This document shows positions 6,742-14,236 of a stretch of 15,786 nucleotides of DNA, piece after piece (within the stretch, counting starts at the first letter, position 1; the number at the start of each line of letters is the position of its first letter). The position numbers and the translations under genes are program-made. Source of the stretch: Bacillota bacterium (GTDB lineage Bacteria > Bacillota > Clostridia > Peptostreptococcales > Anaerovoracaceae); NCBI GenBank assembly GCA_016283945.1, contig JAEENW010000108.1:1-15786 (forward strand), given 5' to 3'. The notes beneath the pieces were generated by a model, which worked only from the letters and a program-made list of their open reading frames with translations, ran no database searches and had not been told where the DNA came from.

Positions 6742-6747
6742 TACAAT
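6742..6747 (+). promoter_or_regulatory. Extended -10 promoter element
   Basis: TACAAT is preceded by TGA, giving the extended form TGnTACAAT. The -35 region (about 6718-6724) is poor. It would start the ATP-grasp/AEC transcript about 25 bases before the ATG at 6777. No terminator separates it from the pilus operon, so readthrough from upstream is also possible. Confidence 0.5.
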
Positions 6748-6776
6748 GCCATGTATCTATGTGAACGGAGGCAGCG

Positions 6777-7991
6777 ATGTTCGAATTCAAGGAACAGATC
6801 TTCATCCCCGTCATGCTTGGCGGGGATATCAATACATACAGCATGGCCAGAGCCTTCTACGAGGCTTACAGCGTGAAGAGCTACATCTTCGGCAAGTATC
6901 CCTCCGGCCCGAGCTACGGGAGCCGCATCATACAGTACAGCGCTGACCCCGCGATCGAGACTGACGAGGGCTTCCTGCGCATAGTCAACGGCTTCGCCGC
7001 GGAGCATCCGGACAGGAGGATACTGCTCATAGGCTGCGGCGACAGCTACGTCTCCCTGATCTCCAAGCACAAGGCGGAGCTGGCGGAGAATATCGTCGCT
7101 CCCTACATCGACCACGGTCTCATGACCGAGCTGCAGATGAAGTCCAGCTTCTACGAGCTCTGCGACAGACACGGTATCGACCATCCCGCGACTCTGGTCT
7201 ACGACAGGAGCATGGGACTCGGCTTCCCGATGGACTTCGATTATCCCTGCATACTCAAGCCTTCCAATGGGATCATGTACTGGGAGCATCCCTTCGAGGG
7301 GCAGAACAAGGTCTACACTATCAAGGACAGGGTGCAGCTCGAGGACACCATCAGCGTGATCTACGACGCCGGCTACACCGATAAGCTCATAATCCAGGAC
7401 CGCATACCCGGAAACGACGAGAATATGTACGTGCTCTCCTCGTATTCGACCAGCGAGGGAAAGGTGAGGATGATGTGCCTCGGCCACGTCCTGCTCGAGG
7501 AGCATACCCCGCACGGGCTCGGGAACCACGCGGTCATCATAACCGAATACGATCCGGAGCTCATGGAGAAGGCCAGGCGGCTGCTCGAGGACATCGGCTA
7601 TGTCGGCTTCTCCAACTTCGACATCAAGTACGACGAGAGGGACGGAAAGTTCAAATTCTTCGAGATCAACACCAGGCTCGGGCGCAGCAACTACTATGTG
7701 ACCGGAGCCGGCTTTAACGTGGCAAGATACGTCGTCGAGGACTACATCTACGGCAGAAAGGGCCCGCTCGAGCTCTGCAAGACCGAGAGGCTCTGGCTGG
7801 TCGTCCCTGAGGGCGTGGCGAAGAAGTACGTGAAGAAGCCCGAGAACCGCGCCAAGCTGGACAAGCTGATCGCGGCGGGCAAGAGCGTCAATCCCATCTT
7901 CATGAAGGGCGACCTCGCCCCCGGCAGATACGCCGCGATGATGAAGAACTATTTCAGCCATTATGTAAAGTTCAAGAAGTATTACAGCTAA
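6777..7991 (+). CDS. ATP-grasp carboxylate-amine ligase-like protein
   Basis: This 404-residue soluble protein has an N-terminal nucleotide-binding-like domain opening with FIPVMLGGDINTYSMARAF. An ATP-grasp core follows, with CILKPSNG (K161), an acidic segment KLIIQDRIPG, and FKFFEINTRLGRSNYY carrying the expected metal/ATP ligands E296 and N298. Enzymes of this fold activate a carboxylate with ATP as an acylphosphate and join it to an amine. The closest group I recall is the D-aspartate ligase-like carboxylate-amine ligases that modify peptidoglycan side chains, but the substrate cannot be read from the sequence. The start has GGAGG seven bases upstream. It is followed after 12 bases by an AEC permease with its own good ribosome binding site, so the two are probably co-transcribed and may act on the same compound. 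Confidence 0.85.
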   Translation: MFEFKEQIFIPVMLGGDINTYSMARAFYEAYSVKSYIFGKYPSGPSYGSRIIQYSADPAIETDEGFLRIVNGFAAEHPDRRILLIGCGDSYVSLISKHKAELAENIVAPYIDHGLMTELQMKSSFYELCDRHGIDHPATLVYDRSMGLGFPMDFDYPCILKPSNGIMYWEHPFEGQNKVYTIKDRVQLEDTISVIYDAGYTDKLIIQDRIPGNDENMYVLSSYSTSEGKVRMMCLGHVLLEEHTPHGLGNHAVIITEYDPELMEKARRLLEDIGYVGFSNFDIKYDERDGKFKFFEINTRLGRSNYYVTGAGFNVARYVVEDYIYGRKGPLELCKTERLWLVVPEGVAKKYVKKPENRAKLDKLIAAGKSVNPIFMKGDLAPGRYAAMMKNYFSHYVKFKKYYS

Positions 7992-8003
7992 ACGGAGGAT
8001 GCA

Positions 8004-8906
8004 ATGGCGAACGCACTGATAGTCCTGAGGCAGATAGTCATAATGTTCATCTACATGTTCATAGGCTTTCTGCTCTACAAGAAAGAGCTGATAACCAGGG
8101 AGGGCAGCAAGTCCCTCGCGAGCCTCCTCCTCTACGGAGTGCTTCCCTGCGTCATAGTCAAGTCCTTCCTCGTGCAGAGGACGGCTGAGAACACCAGGCT
8201 GCTCATCGCGAGCCTCGTCGGCACCGCGGTGCTTCTGGGCATGTCCATGCTCATCGCGCACGTGCTCTTCAGGAAGAACCCGATCGAGGACTTCGGCGTG
8301 GCCTTTTCAAACGCGGCCTTCATGGGCTTCCCGCTGGTCGCGGGCGTTCTCGGGCAGGACTACGTGTTCTACGCCGCGGGCTTCGGCGCCATACTCAACG
8401 CGCTTCAGTGGACCTACGGGCAGAGCATACTCGCGGGCGACCCCTCGCTGAGGTCTCCCAAGGCGATAGCGAAGAATCCGCTCGTGCTTTCCCTCGTGCT
8501 GGGGTTGGCAGTTTTCTTCACCGGCTTCAGCTTCCCTGACATCATAACGAGCACGCTGAACTCCATGTCAGCGCTTAACGCGCCGCTCGCCATGATAATA
8601 CTCGGCGTGTACCTCGCCCAGACCGATATCAAGTCGATGTTCACCGACGCCCACATCTACAAGATCTCCGCGTTCAGGCTGATTGTGATCCCCCTGATCT
8701 CCGCTGTCATCGCCAGGCTCTTCATGGGCGGCGAGCTGAGGGAGGTCGGAATCGCGCTCATCATCGCCGCGAGCGCCCCGATAGGGAGCAACGTCGCGGT
8801 ATACTCGCAGAAGCTCGGTCTCGATTACACCTACGCCGTCAAGCTGGTATGCCTGAGCACGGTCTTCTCGATCGTGACCATGCCGCTGATGATAATGCTG
8901 CTGTAG
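8004..8906 (+). CDS. AEC-family (auxin efflux carrier-like) permease
   Basis: This 300-residue protein has about ten hydrophobic helices, the usual size and layout of bacterial AEC transporters. The N-terminal half carries KSLASLLLYGVLPCVIVKSF and FSNAAFMGFPLVAGVLG. The C-terminal half carries ALNAPLAMIILGVYLAQTDI and AASAPIGSNVAVYSQKLGLD, with conserved helix-breaking prolines as in the family. Characterised bacterial members move small carboxylates such as malate and malonate; the substrate here is unknown. The ACGGAGG site precedes the ATG. It is the second gene of a tight pair with the ATP-grasp protein. A GC hairpin (8913-8918 with 8930-8935) lies just after the stop but has no U-tract. 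Confidence 0.93.
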   Translation: MANALIVLRQIVIMFIYMFIGFLLYKKELITREGSKSLASLLLYGVLPCVIVKSFLVQRTAENTRLLIASLVGTAVLLGMSMLIAHVLFRKNPIEDFGVAFSNAAFMGFPLVAGVLGQDYVFYAAGFGAILNALQWTYGQSILAGDPSLRSPKAIAKNPLVLSLVLGLAVFFTGFSFPDIITSTLNSMSALNAPLAMIILGVYLAQTDIKSMFTDAHIYKISAFRLIVIPLISAVIARLFMGGELREVGIALIIAASAPIGSNVAVYSQKLGLDYTYAVKLVCLSTVFSIVTMPLMIMLL

Positions 8907-9024
8907 GGCAGGGCGCAGTCCGCGCCTGGCTGCGCAGGGACGCCGGAGCCGTGTTTCGCTTTGATTTATCCCGTTTTTACGCCAAATAATAAAATTTTGC
9001 CCTATTCCGGCGCTTTTTTCGGTG

Positions 9025-9030
9025 TATAAT
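9025..9030 (+). promoter_or_regulatory. Perfect -10 box (TATAAT) for the dehydrogenase-gap unit
   Basis: TATAAT lies 39 bases before the ATG at 9069, in an AT-rich patch (8961-9034) that contrasts with its GC-rich flanks. The -35 region at 17 bases spacing (CTATTC) is weak. A second possible promoter, TTGATT (8961-8966) with AATAAT (8985-8990), lies upstream. Either could drive the pair of downstream genes. Confidence 0.5.
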
Positions 9031-9068
9031 AATACGGATAGGCTTTTCAGGACGAAAGTGAGGTGGAA

Positions 9069-10040
9069 ATGACAAAAGTACTCGTTACCCTCCGCGTCTC
9101 CGAGGAGGAAAAGGAGCTGTTCCGTTCGAGCTTCGGAAGCTGCAGCTTTGAGTTCTGCGCTCCGTCCAAGACGACGGAAGATATGCTCAGGGAGACCGAG
9201 ATCCTCGTTGGGGATCTTCATTTCGACAAGATCACCAGGGAGAGGATGCCCAATCTCAAGCTCTGGCAGCTTTCCAGCGCCGGAGCGGACGCTCAGGCCA
9301 GGCTCCCTTACATCAACGAGCCGGGCGGCCCCGCGCTGTGCAACGCCACAGGCGCTTACGGGATCACCATCTCCGAGTACATGGTCGGCCAGCTCATACT
9401 CCTGCTCCGCCACTTCCAGGTCTACAGGGACCAGATGCATGAGCATCTCTGGCAGAGGCAGCAGCTTCCCGAGGTCATCTTCGGAAAGACCGCTCTGCTC
9501 CTGGGCGTGGGCGATATCGGCGGCAACCTCGCGAAGCGCCTGAAGGCCTTCGACTGCAAGGTCATCGCGGTCAAGCGCACTCCGACCGTTCCCCCGTACG
9601 TGGACGAGGTCCACACCATGGACGATCTGGACGAGCTGCTCCCGCAGGCAGACTTCATCTGCTGCAGCCTTCCGAACTCCCCGGCTACCGCCGGACTGAT
9701 AGGCGAGAAGGCGCTGTCCCTGATGAAGCCGACGGCAATCGTCGTCAACGTGGGACGCGGGACTCTCATCGACAGCGACGCGCTCGCGAAGGCTCTCTCC
9801 GAGGGCAGGCTCGGCGGCGCCGCGCTCGACGTGACGGAGCCCGAACCGCTGCCCGCGGATCATCCGCTCTGGGACTGCCCGAACTGCATCATCACTCCGC
9901 ATGTGGGCGGACTCAGCGAGCAGAGGGATCCCCACGAGAGGATCGTGGGCTTCGCGCTCAAAAACATAGGTCATTATCTTAAGGGAGAGGCGTATGAAAA
10001 CGTCGTCGACCTTAAGACAGGATATAAAGTCTCAAAGTAA
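9069..10040 (+). CDS. D-2-hydroxyacid dehydrogenase (NAD-dependent)
   Basis: This 323-residue cytoplasmic oxidoreductase interconverts a 2-keto acid and a D-2-hydroxy acid. The NAD-binding motif GVGDIGG is at 146-152. The catalytic triad of the family is visible: Arg230 in VNVGRGTLID, Glu257 in DVTEPEPLP, and His278 in ITPHVGG. Length and order match the family. I take ATG at 9069 rather than GTG at 9063 because GTGAGGTGG then serves as its ribosome binding site. It lies 22 bases upstream of the GAPDH gene, so they are probably co-transcribed. That could suggest a substrate near glycolysis such as phosphoglycerate, glycerate or pyruvate, but this is inference only. There is no C-terminal ACT regulatory domain, so it is not a long-form serine-pathway SerA. 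Confidence 0.92.
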   Translation: MTKVLVTLRVSEEEKELFRSSFGSCSFEFCAPSKTTEDMLRETEILVGDLHFDKITRERMPNLKLWQLSSAGADAQARLPYINEPGGPALCNATGAYGITISEYMVGQLILLLRHFQVYRDQMHEHLWQRQQLPEVIFGKTALLLGVGDIGGNLAKRLKAFDCKVIAVKRTPTVPPYVDEVHTMDDLDELLPQADFICCSLPNSPATAGLIGEKALSLMKPTAIVVNVGRGTLIDSDALAKALSEGRLGGAALDVTEPEPLPADHPLWDCPNCIITPHVGGLSEQRDPHERIVGFALKNIGHYLKGEAYENVVDLKTGYKVSK

Positions 10041-10062
10041 TTATTAAAAGAGGTGAACCAAA

Positions 10063-11091
10063 ATGATCAGAGTAGCTATTAACGGTTTCGGACGCATCGG
10101 AAGGCTTTCCTTCAGGACCATGTTCGGAAACCCCGAATTCGACATTGTCGCCATCAACGACCTTACCAGCCCCCAGATGCTCGCGCATCTTCTGAAGTAT
10201 GATACCGCTCAGGGCAGCTTCACCGGTAAGTTCGGCGAGCTCAAGCACACTGTCGAGGCGACCGAGACCGGAATCGTCGTAGACGGCAAAGAGATCACTA
10301 TCTATAAGGAAGCTGACGCCAGCAAGCTTCCCTGGGGCGAGATCGGTGTGGACGTAGTCCTCGAGTGCACCGGCTTCTATACCTCCAAGGAGAAGTCCAT
10401 GGCTCACATCACTGCAGGCGCCAAGAGGGTCCTGATCTCCGCTCCCGCGGGCAATGATCTCCCGACCATCGTCTACAACGTCAACCATCAGATCCTCACC
10501 AAGGACGACACCATCGTATCCGGAGCTTCCTGCACCACCAACTGCCTCGCTCCGATGGCTCAGGCTCTCAACAACTACGCTCCTATCTGCTCTGGCATCA
10601 TGAGCACTATCCACGCCTACACCGGCGACCAGATGATCCTCGACGGACCGCAGAGAAAGGGTGACCTCAGAAGGTCCAGAGCGGGCGCCTGCAACATCGT
10701 TCCGAACAGCACCGGCGCTGCCAAGGCCATCGGCCTCGTCATCCCCGAGCTGAACGGCAAGCTGATCGGCTCCGCTCAGAGAGTTCCGACCCCGACCGGA
10801 TCCACCACCATCCTCATCGCCGTCGTCAAGAAGGCCGGCGTCACCAAGGAAGAGATCAACGCCGCCATGAAGGCCGCGACCAACGAGTCCTTCGGCTACA
10901 CCGAGGACCAGATCGTTTCCTCCGACGTCATCGGCATGAGCTTCGGCTCCCTCTTCGACGCGACCCAGACCATGGTGAGCAAGATCGACGAGGAGACCTA
11001 TCAGGTACAGGTCGTTTCCTGGTACGACAACGAGATGAGCTACACCAACCAGCTCATCAGGACCCTCGCTCACATGGCTTCCCTCGGCTAA
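10063..11091 (+). CDS. gap: Glyceraldehyde-3-phosphate dehydrogenase, type I
   Basis: This 342-residue enzyme oxidises and phosphorylates glyceraldehyde-3-phosphate to 1,3-bisphosphoglycerate in glycolysis. The Rossmann motif INGFGRIGR is at 6-14. Asp33-Leu34 in AINDLTS is the pattern of NAD-specific glycolytic forms. Catalytic Cys157 lies in SGASCTTNC and His184 in STIHAYTGDQ. The substrate-site segments KGDLRRSRAG and SAQRVPTPTGS are intact, and the end WYDNEMSYTNQL is typical. AGAGGTG precedes the ATG. Codon choice is more uniform than in the neighbours (mostly C-ending codons, few ATA), as expected of a highly expressed gene. The gene is followed by two hairpins, the second a probable terminator, so it is the last gene of its unit. 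Confidence 0.98.
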   Translation: MIRVAINGFGRIGRLSFRTMFGNPEFDIVAINDLTSPQMLAHLLKYDTAQGSFTGKFGELKHTVEATETGIVVDGKEITIYKEADASKLPWGEIGVDVVLECTGFYTSKEKSMAHITAGAKRVLISAPAGNDLPTIVYNVNHQILTKDDTIVSGASCTTNCLAPMAQALNNYAPICSGIMSTIHAYTGDQMILDGPQRKGDLRRSRAGACNIVPNSTGAAKAIGLVIPELNGKLIGSAQRVPTPTGSTTILIAVVKKAGVTKEEINAAMKAATNESFGYTEDQIVSSDVIGMSFGSLFDATQTMVSKIDEETYQVQVVSWYDNEMSYTNQLIRTLAHMASLG

Positions 11092-11114
11092 ACTGAAGCC
11101 GAACAGCCAGAGCG

Positions 11115-11132
11115 CTCAGGGCCAGCCCTGAG
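11115..11132 (+). other. Hairpin after gap
   Basis: CTCAGGG (11115-11121) pairs perfectly with CCCTGAG (11126-11132) around a CCAG loop, 24 bases after the gap stop. No U-tract follows (GCAAACTC). It may protect the 3' end of the mRNA; I do not call it a terminator. Confidence 0.5.
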
Positions 11133-11150
11133 GCAAACTCAAGAAAAGAC

Positions 11151-11195
11151 GCGATGAGGCTGCGGCTCGTGCCGCCGGCCTCATCGTGCTTGTTT
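11151..11195 (+). terminator. Intrinsic terminator of the dehydrogenase-gap unit
   Basis: CGATGAGGC (11152-11160) pairs with GCCTCATCG (11178-11186). Inside it GCGGC pairs with GCCGC around a TCGT loop. The hairpin is followed by TGCTTGTTT, an imperfect U-rich tract. The stem is long and stable, so termination is likely despite the interrupted tract. Confidence 0.75.
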
Positions 11196-11298
11196 ACGCT
11201 TCGTGCGCAGCGGCGGCTTCCGCCGGCCTTTTGGCGCCCGCAGCGTATGCCTGTCCGGAAAAAGCGGCTCGCGCCGGGAGCCTGAGAAGGAGAGATAC

Positions 11299-12534
11299 AT
11301 GATTCTCATAAAGCTCGTTCTTTCGGTCGTACTGCTGCTTGCGATGGTCATCAAGAAGATCGGCCCGCACATAGCGATGTTCGCCGCCTCAGTCTTCCTC
11401 ATGATCATCTGCGGACAGGGCCCGTCTTCGTTCGTTTCACTGTTCAGGGACTACTTCACGAACGAGAGCGTCTACAACATGGCGCTCACCATAGTGGCCA
11501 TCTCGATGCTCAGCAGCGTGATGAACAAGACCGGCATCATGAACCGGATGATGGACAGCCTCTCTGAGACTGTCACGGATCCGCGCTTCACCCTGATGTT
11601 CGCTCCCTTCATCATAGGCCTGCTCACCGTGGCGGGAGGAGCCTACATGTCCTGCCCGCTCGTAGACGCGGTCGGCAGGGATCTGGACATCAAGCCTTCG
11701 AGGCTCGCGGCGATCAACCTCGTGTACAGGCACGGGATACACTTCTCCTATCCGCTCGCTTCCACCTTTTACATGACGGTGGCCCTCATAGGCTGCACCA
11801 ACGGCGAGCTGATGGCGGTGACCTTCCCGCTGGCTCTGTTCATGCTGGTCTTCGGCTGGCTCTGCTTCGTCAGGCCGATCAAGGCAGAGAAGAGAGCTCC
11901 GGGAGAGCACAGGCTCAGGAGCACGGGACGCTTCATACTGCTGGTCTCGCCCATAATAATCGCCTTGATACTGGCGGTGGGAGTCGGGCTCAGGATGCCC
12001 CTCGCGGTGCTCGCCGGCACTCTCGTGGCTCTGGCTATAGCCTATTCAAACGCCGGCACAAGGCCTAAGGAGTCTCTGATGAAGCTCCTGTTCGGCGGCT
12101 TCAACATCAAGACCGTGCTCGTCGTGCTCGCCGCGCTCTTCTTCAAGGAAGTGATAGGGCACATCCCCGAGATCGGAGCGGCTCTGACCGGGCTTGCCGA
12201 CTCCGGCATGCCCCCCGAGCTCGTCGTCGTGCTCGTCTGCATGCTGACCGCGCTTCCTACCGGAAGCAACTCCACGGCGGTCGCGATCGCGAATCCGATC
12301 GCGGTCTCCTTCGCCCAGACCCCGGGGCAGGTCATAATGTACGCCGCCCTTTGCATGGCCTGCGGCTTCATGGGATACTATTTCTCGCCGGTGCACATGT
12401 GCCAGCTGCTGACCCTCGAGTACTTCAAGACCGACTTCTCGGAGCTGCTCAAGGAGTATAAGGTCTTCATGCCGGGGCTGCTCGCCTTCATAGCGGTCTG
12501 GTATCTGGTGCTCAAGCTGGTCGTGTTCGCGTAG
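11299..12534 (+). CDS. DUF401-family integral membrane protein
   Basis: This 411-residue protein has roughly ten or more hydrophobic helices. It resembles DUF401, a permease-like family of unknown substrate: the C-terminal part MGYYFSPVHMCQLLTLEYFK followed by LLKEYKVFMPG matches the family ending I recall (SPxHxCxxLTxEYF), and PTGSNSTAVAIANPIAVSFA is a likely substrate-loop segment. ATG at 11299 is chosen because GAAGGAGAG precedes it and the hydrophobic N-terminus starts at once; the frame extends upstream to 11203 but that leader is arginine-rich and crosses only noncoding sequence. It stands alone between the gap terminator and the channel gene. No clear promoter was found in 11196-11298, which contains GC-rich short repeats. 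Confidence 0.85.
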   Translation: MILIKLVLSVVLLLAMVIKKIGPHIAMFAASVFLMIICGQGPSSFVSLFRDYFTNESVYNMALTIVAISMLSSVMNKTGIMNRMMDSLSETVTDPRFTLMFAPFIIGLLTVAGGAYMSCPLVDAVGRDLDIKPSRLAAINLVYRHGIHFSYPLASTFYMTVALIGCTNGELMAVTFPLALFMLVFGWLCFVRPIKAEKRAPGEHRLRSTGRFILLVSPIIIALILAVGVGLRMPLAVLAGTLVALAIAYSNAGTRPKESLMKLLFGGFNIKTVLVVLAALFFKEVIGHIPEIGAALTGLADSGMPPELVVVLVCMLTALPTGSNSTAVAIANPIAVSFAQTPGQVIMYAALCMACGFMGYYFSPVHMCQLLTLEYFKTDFSELLKEYKVFMPGLLAFIAVWYLVLKLVVFA

Positions 12535-12556
12535 AGCGCCGGTTCAAAGCGTTTTC

Positions 12557-12573
12557 GGCTCCATCCGGGAGCC
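12557..12573 (+). promoter_or_regulatory. Hairpin covering the ribosome binding site of the channel gene
   Basis: GGCTCC (12557-12562) pairs with GGAGCC (12568-12573) around a five-base loop. The 3' arm contains GGGAG, the only plausible ribosome binding site for the ATG at 12576. In the folded RNA the site would be masked. Confidence 0.5.
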
Positions 12574-12575
12574 TG

Positions 12576-13412
12576 ATGGAAAAACGGAAAATGGACAGCG
12601 TTTTCAAAGTGATAGAAAACTCCATAATGCTGCAGCGGGGGATCACCGTGGTCCTGACGCTGCTTGTGGGCTGGCTGGTCCTCAAGGCCGGAAGGAAATA
12701 CCTCGGGGTGCTCCTCGAGAAAGCCGGCCTGGACAAGGCTGCCTTCAGCTTCGTAAACCACGTATTCGCGATAGTCGTATTCGTGGTCGTGGTACTGTCC
12801 GTGTTCAACGAGCTTGGCATGGACATCAGCAGCTTCCTGACGGTGTTCGCCGCGCTGAGCGCGGCGGTCGCCCTGGCGCTCAAGGACTCTCTCAGCAACG
12901 TCGCGGGAGGCATAATCATAATGTTCACCCGTCCGTTCAAGAGCGGGGATTTCATCAGCGTCGGAGACCACTCGGGCCTCGTCGACTCGATCGACCTGAT
13001 GCACACCGTCATACACACCTACGACAACAAGTCCGTGATCATCCCCAACGGGCAGATCACCTCCTCGAGCATCGTGAACTTCTCATCGAGGCCTACGAGG
13101 AGGGTGGACATAAAGATAGGGATCGGCTACGACAGCGACATAGACAGGGCGCGCGCCGTCATGCTCAAGCTCGCGGCCGACGATCCCAGGATATTCGCCG
13201 ATCCGGCGCCGGTATGCGTGCTCACCGAGTACGCCGACAGCGCCATAATACTCACGCTCAGGGCCTGGACATCGACCGGAGCCTACTGGAACGTATTCAA
13301 CGATTACATGCTCGCGCTCAAGCCGGCGTTTGACGCGAAGGGCATAAGCATAGCCTACCCGCAGATGGACGTCCATCTGGACGGAAGGCTCTCGGAGGTA
13401 AACGATAAATGA
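12576..13412 (+). CDS. MscS-family small-conductance mechanosensitive channel
   Basis: This 278-residue protein has the MscS plan: three membrane helices (about 20-40, 62-80, 88-115), a beta domain and an alpha/beta C-terminal domain in the cytoplasm. The pore helix FAALSAAVALALKDSLSNVA is alanine-rich as in MscS (glycine/alanine packing), followed by GGIIIMFTRPFKSGDFI, the usual family junction, and VIIPNGQITSSSIVNFS in the beta domain. It would open under membrane tension and release solutes during osmotic downshock. Length is close to the 286 residues of E. coli MscS. An alternative start is the ATG at 12591. The stop overlaps the next ATG (ATGA), so the two are translationally coupled. 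Confidence 0.94.
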   Translation: MEKRKMDSVFKVIENSIMLQRGITVVLTLLVGWLVLKAGRKYLGVLLEKAGLDKAAFSFVNHVFAIVVFVVVVLSVFNELGMDISSFLTVFAALSAAVALALKDSLSNVAGGIIIMFTRPFKSGDFISVGDHSGLVDSIDLMHTVIHTYDNKSVIIPNGQITSSSIVNFSSRPTRRVDIKIGIGYDSDIDRARAVMLKLAADDPRIFADPAPVCVLTEYADSAIILTLRAWTSTGAYWNVFNDYMLALKPAFDAKGISIAYPQMDVHLDGRLSEVNDK

Positions 13413-13936
13413 CGCCGTTACTCATAAGCTGTATCAAGATATTCTTCTGCAGGATCATGGACGTGAGCCTGGGCACGGTGAGGACCATACTCACCGTCCG
13501 CGGCAAGACCTTCCTCGCCGCGGTTATAGGCTTCGCCGAGGTGTTCCTCTGGTACATCGTAGTCAAGGACGCGCTCAGCGCGACCGGCCCGGTGCTTCCC
13601 ATCGCGGTCGCCTACGCCGGCGGCTACGCCACGGGCACCTTCATCGGCGGCAAGCTCGCCGACGCCCTCATCAAGGGCAGCGTGGTGGTGCAGGTCATCA
13701 CCAGCACCAGAGACGATTCCGTGCTCAGCAGGATACGCGAAGCCGGCTACGCGATCTCCGTCGTGGACGTGAAGAGCTCCGAGTACTCCGGCGAGAAGTA
13801 CATGCTCCTCTGCCACGTGGACACCGCTCTGCTCAAGAGCTTCGAGCAGCTCGTCAAGGAGCTCGATCCCGCAGCCTTCATCTTCCTTCAGGAGAGCAAG
13901 GGCAGCATCGGTGGCTACACCGCGAGAAAGAAGTAA
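13409..13936 (+). CDS. UPF0316/DUF2179-like membrane protein (DUF5698 type)
   Basis: This 175-residue protein has an N-terminal membrane part with about three helices and a cytoplasmic C-terminal part of about 80 residues. MDVSLGTVRTILTVRG near the start and YAGGYATGTFIGGKLADAL in the third segment are typical of the UPF0316 (DUF5698 plus DUF2179) family. VVVQVITSTRDDSVLSRIRE starts the DUF2179-like domain, which has a ferredoxin-like alpha/beta pattern. The molecular role of the family is not established. Its ATG overlaps the MscS stop, so it is made together with the channel; a shared role in envelope or ion homeostasis is only a guess. Confidence 0.85.
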   Translation: MTPLLISCIKIFFCRIMDVSLGTVRTILTVRGKTFLAAVIGFAEVFLWYIVVKDALSATGPVLPIAVAYAGGYATGTFIGGKLADALIKGSVVVQVITSTRDDSVLSRIREAGYAISVVDVKSSEYSGEKYMLLCHVDTALLKSFEQLVKELDPAAFIFLQESKGSIGGYTARKK

Positions 13937-13939
13937 GCC

Positions 13940-13973
13940 GCGGGTGGCGCGCCATATCTGCGCCGCTTCCCGC
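13940..13973 (+). other. GC-rich hairpin between operon segments
   Basis: GCGGG (13940-13944) and GGCGC (13946-13950) pair with GCGCC (13960-13964) and CCCGC (13969-13973), with an asymmetric internal loop. No U-tract follows, so it is at best a weak terminator or mRNA-stabilising structure just after the UPF0316-like gene. Confidence 0.4.
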
Positions 13974-13996
13974 ACGATCCCGTTACATACCTGACC

Positions 13997-14236
13997 ATGT
14001 CTGACGACTCCCGGAAAAACGACTCCGCGAAAATATACGCGAGAAGCGACACGCCCCTCTACAACTTCTTCGGGGCGCTGCTTTGCGTCATCCTGGCGGC
14101 CGCTATATGCCTGGGCGGTATCTACCTTATACAGCGCAAGGGGCCGTCGCCCAGATACGCGGCGGAGCACTTCTCCGCGGAGGAGAGCGCCGAAGAGGCC
14201 GCTTCCGGCGAGGTGTCCGGGGAGGAGGGCAAATGA
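13997..14236 (+). CDS. Small single-helix membrane protein, unrecognised
   Basis: This 79-residue protein has a charged N-terminus, one membrane helix (about 25-47, FFGALLCVILAAAICLGGIYLI), a basic RK immediately after it, and an acidic tail rich in Glu, Ala and Ser. I do not recognise a family. Its ATG lacks a good ribosome binding site (upstream TACATACCTGACC), so the start is uncertain or translation is weak. The stop overlaps the next ATG as ATGA, and that next gene also encodes a one-helix protein, so the pair probably works in one membrane complex. The reading frame is supported by this coupling and by its composition rather than by homology. Confidence 0.65.
   Translation: MSDDSRKNDSAKIYARSDTPLYNFFGALLCVILAAAICLGGIYLIQRKGPSPRYAAEHFSAEESAEEAASGEVSGEEGK

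Noticed and set aside
6717..8261. A 514-codon open frame on the minus strand opposite the ATP-grasp and AEC genes.
   Set aside because: It is a shadow of GC-rich coding sequence; the plus strand has recognisable motifs, ribosome binding sites and sensible composition, while the minus translation is His/Val/Asp-rich with no motifs.
8913..8935. Terminator after the AEC permease.
   Set aside because: The hairpin has a six-pair stem but an 11-base loop and no U-tract, so I did not list it as a terminator.
8568..9974. A 468-codon minus-strand frame opposite the permease and the dehydrogenase.
   Set aside because: It spans an intergenic promoter region and two well-supported plus-strand genes, with no domain or ribosome binding site.
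10012..11073. A 353-codon minus-strand frame opposite gap.
   Set aside because: The plus strand is an intact GAPDH with all catalytic residues; the antisense frame is an artefact of codon bias.
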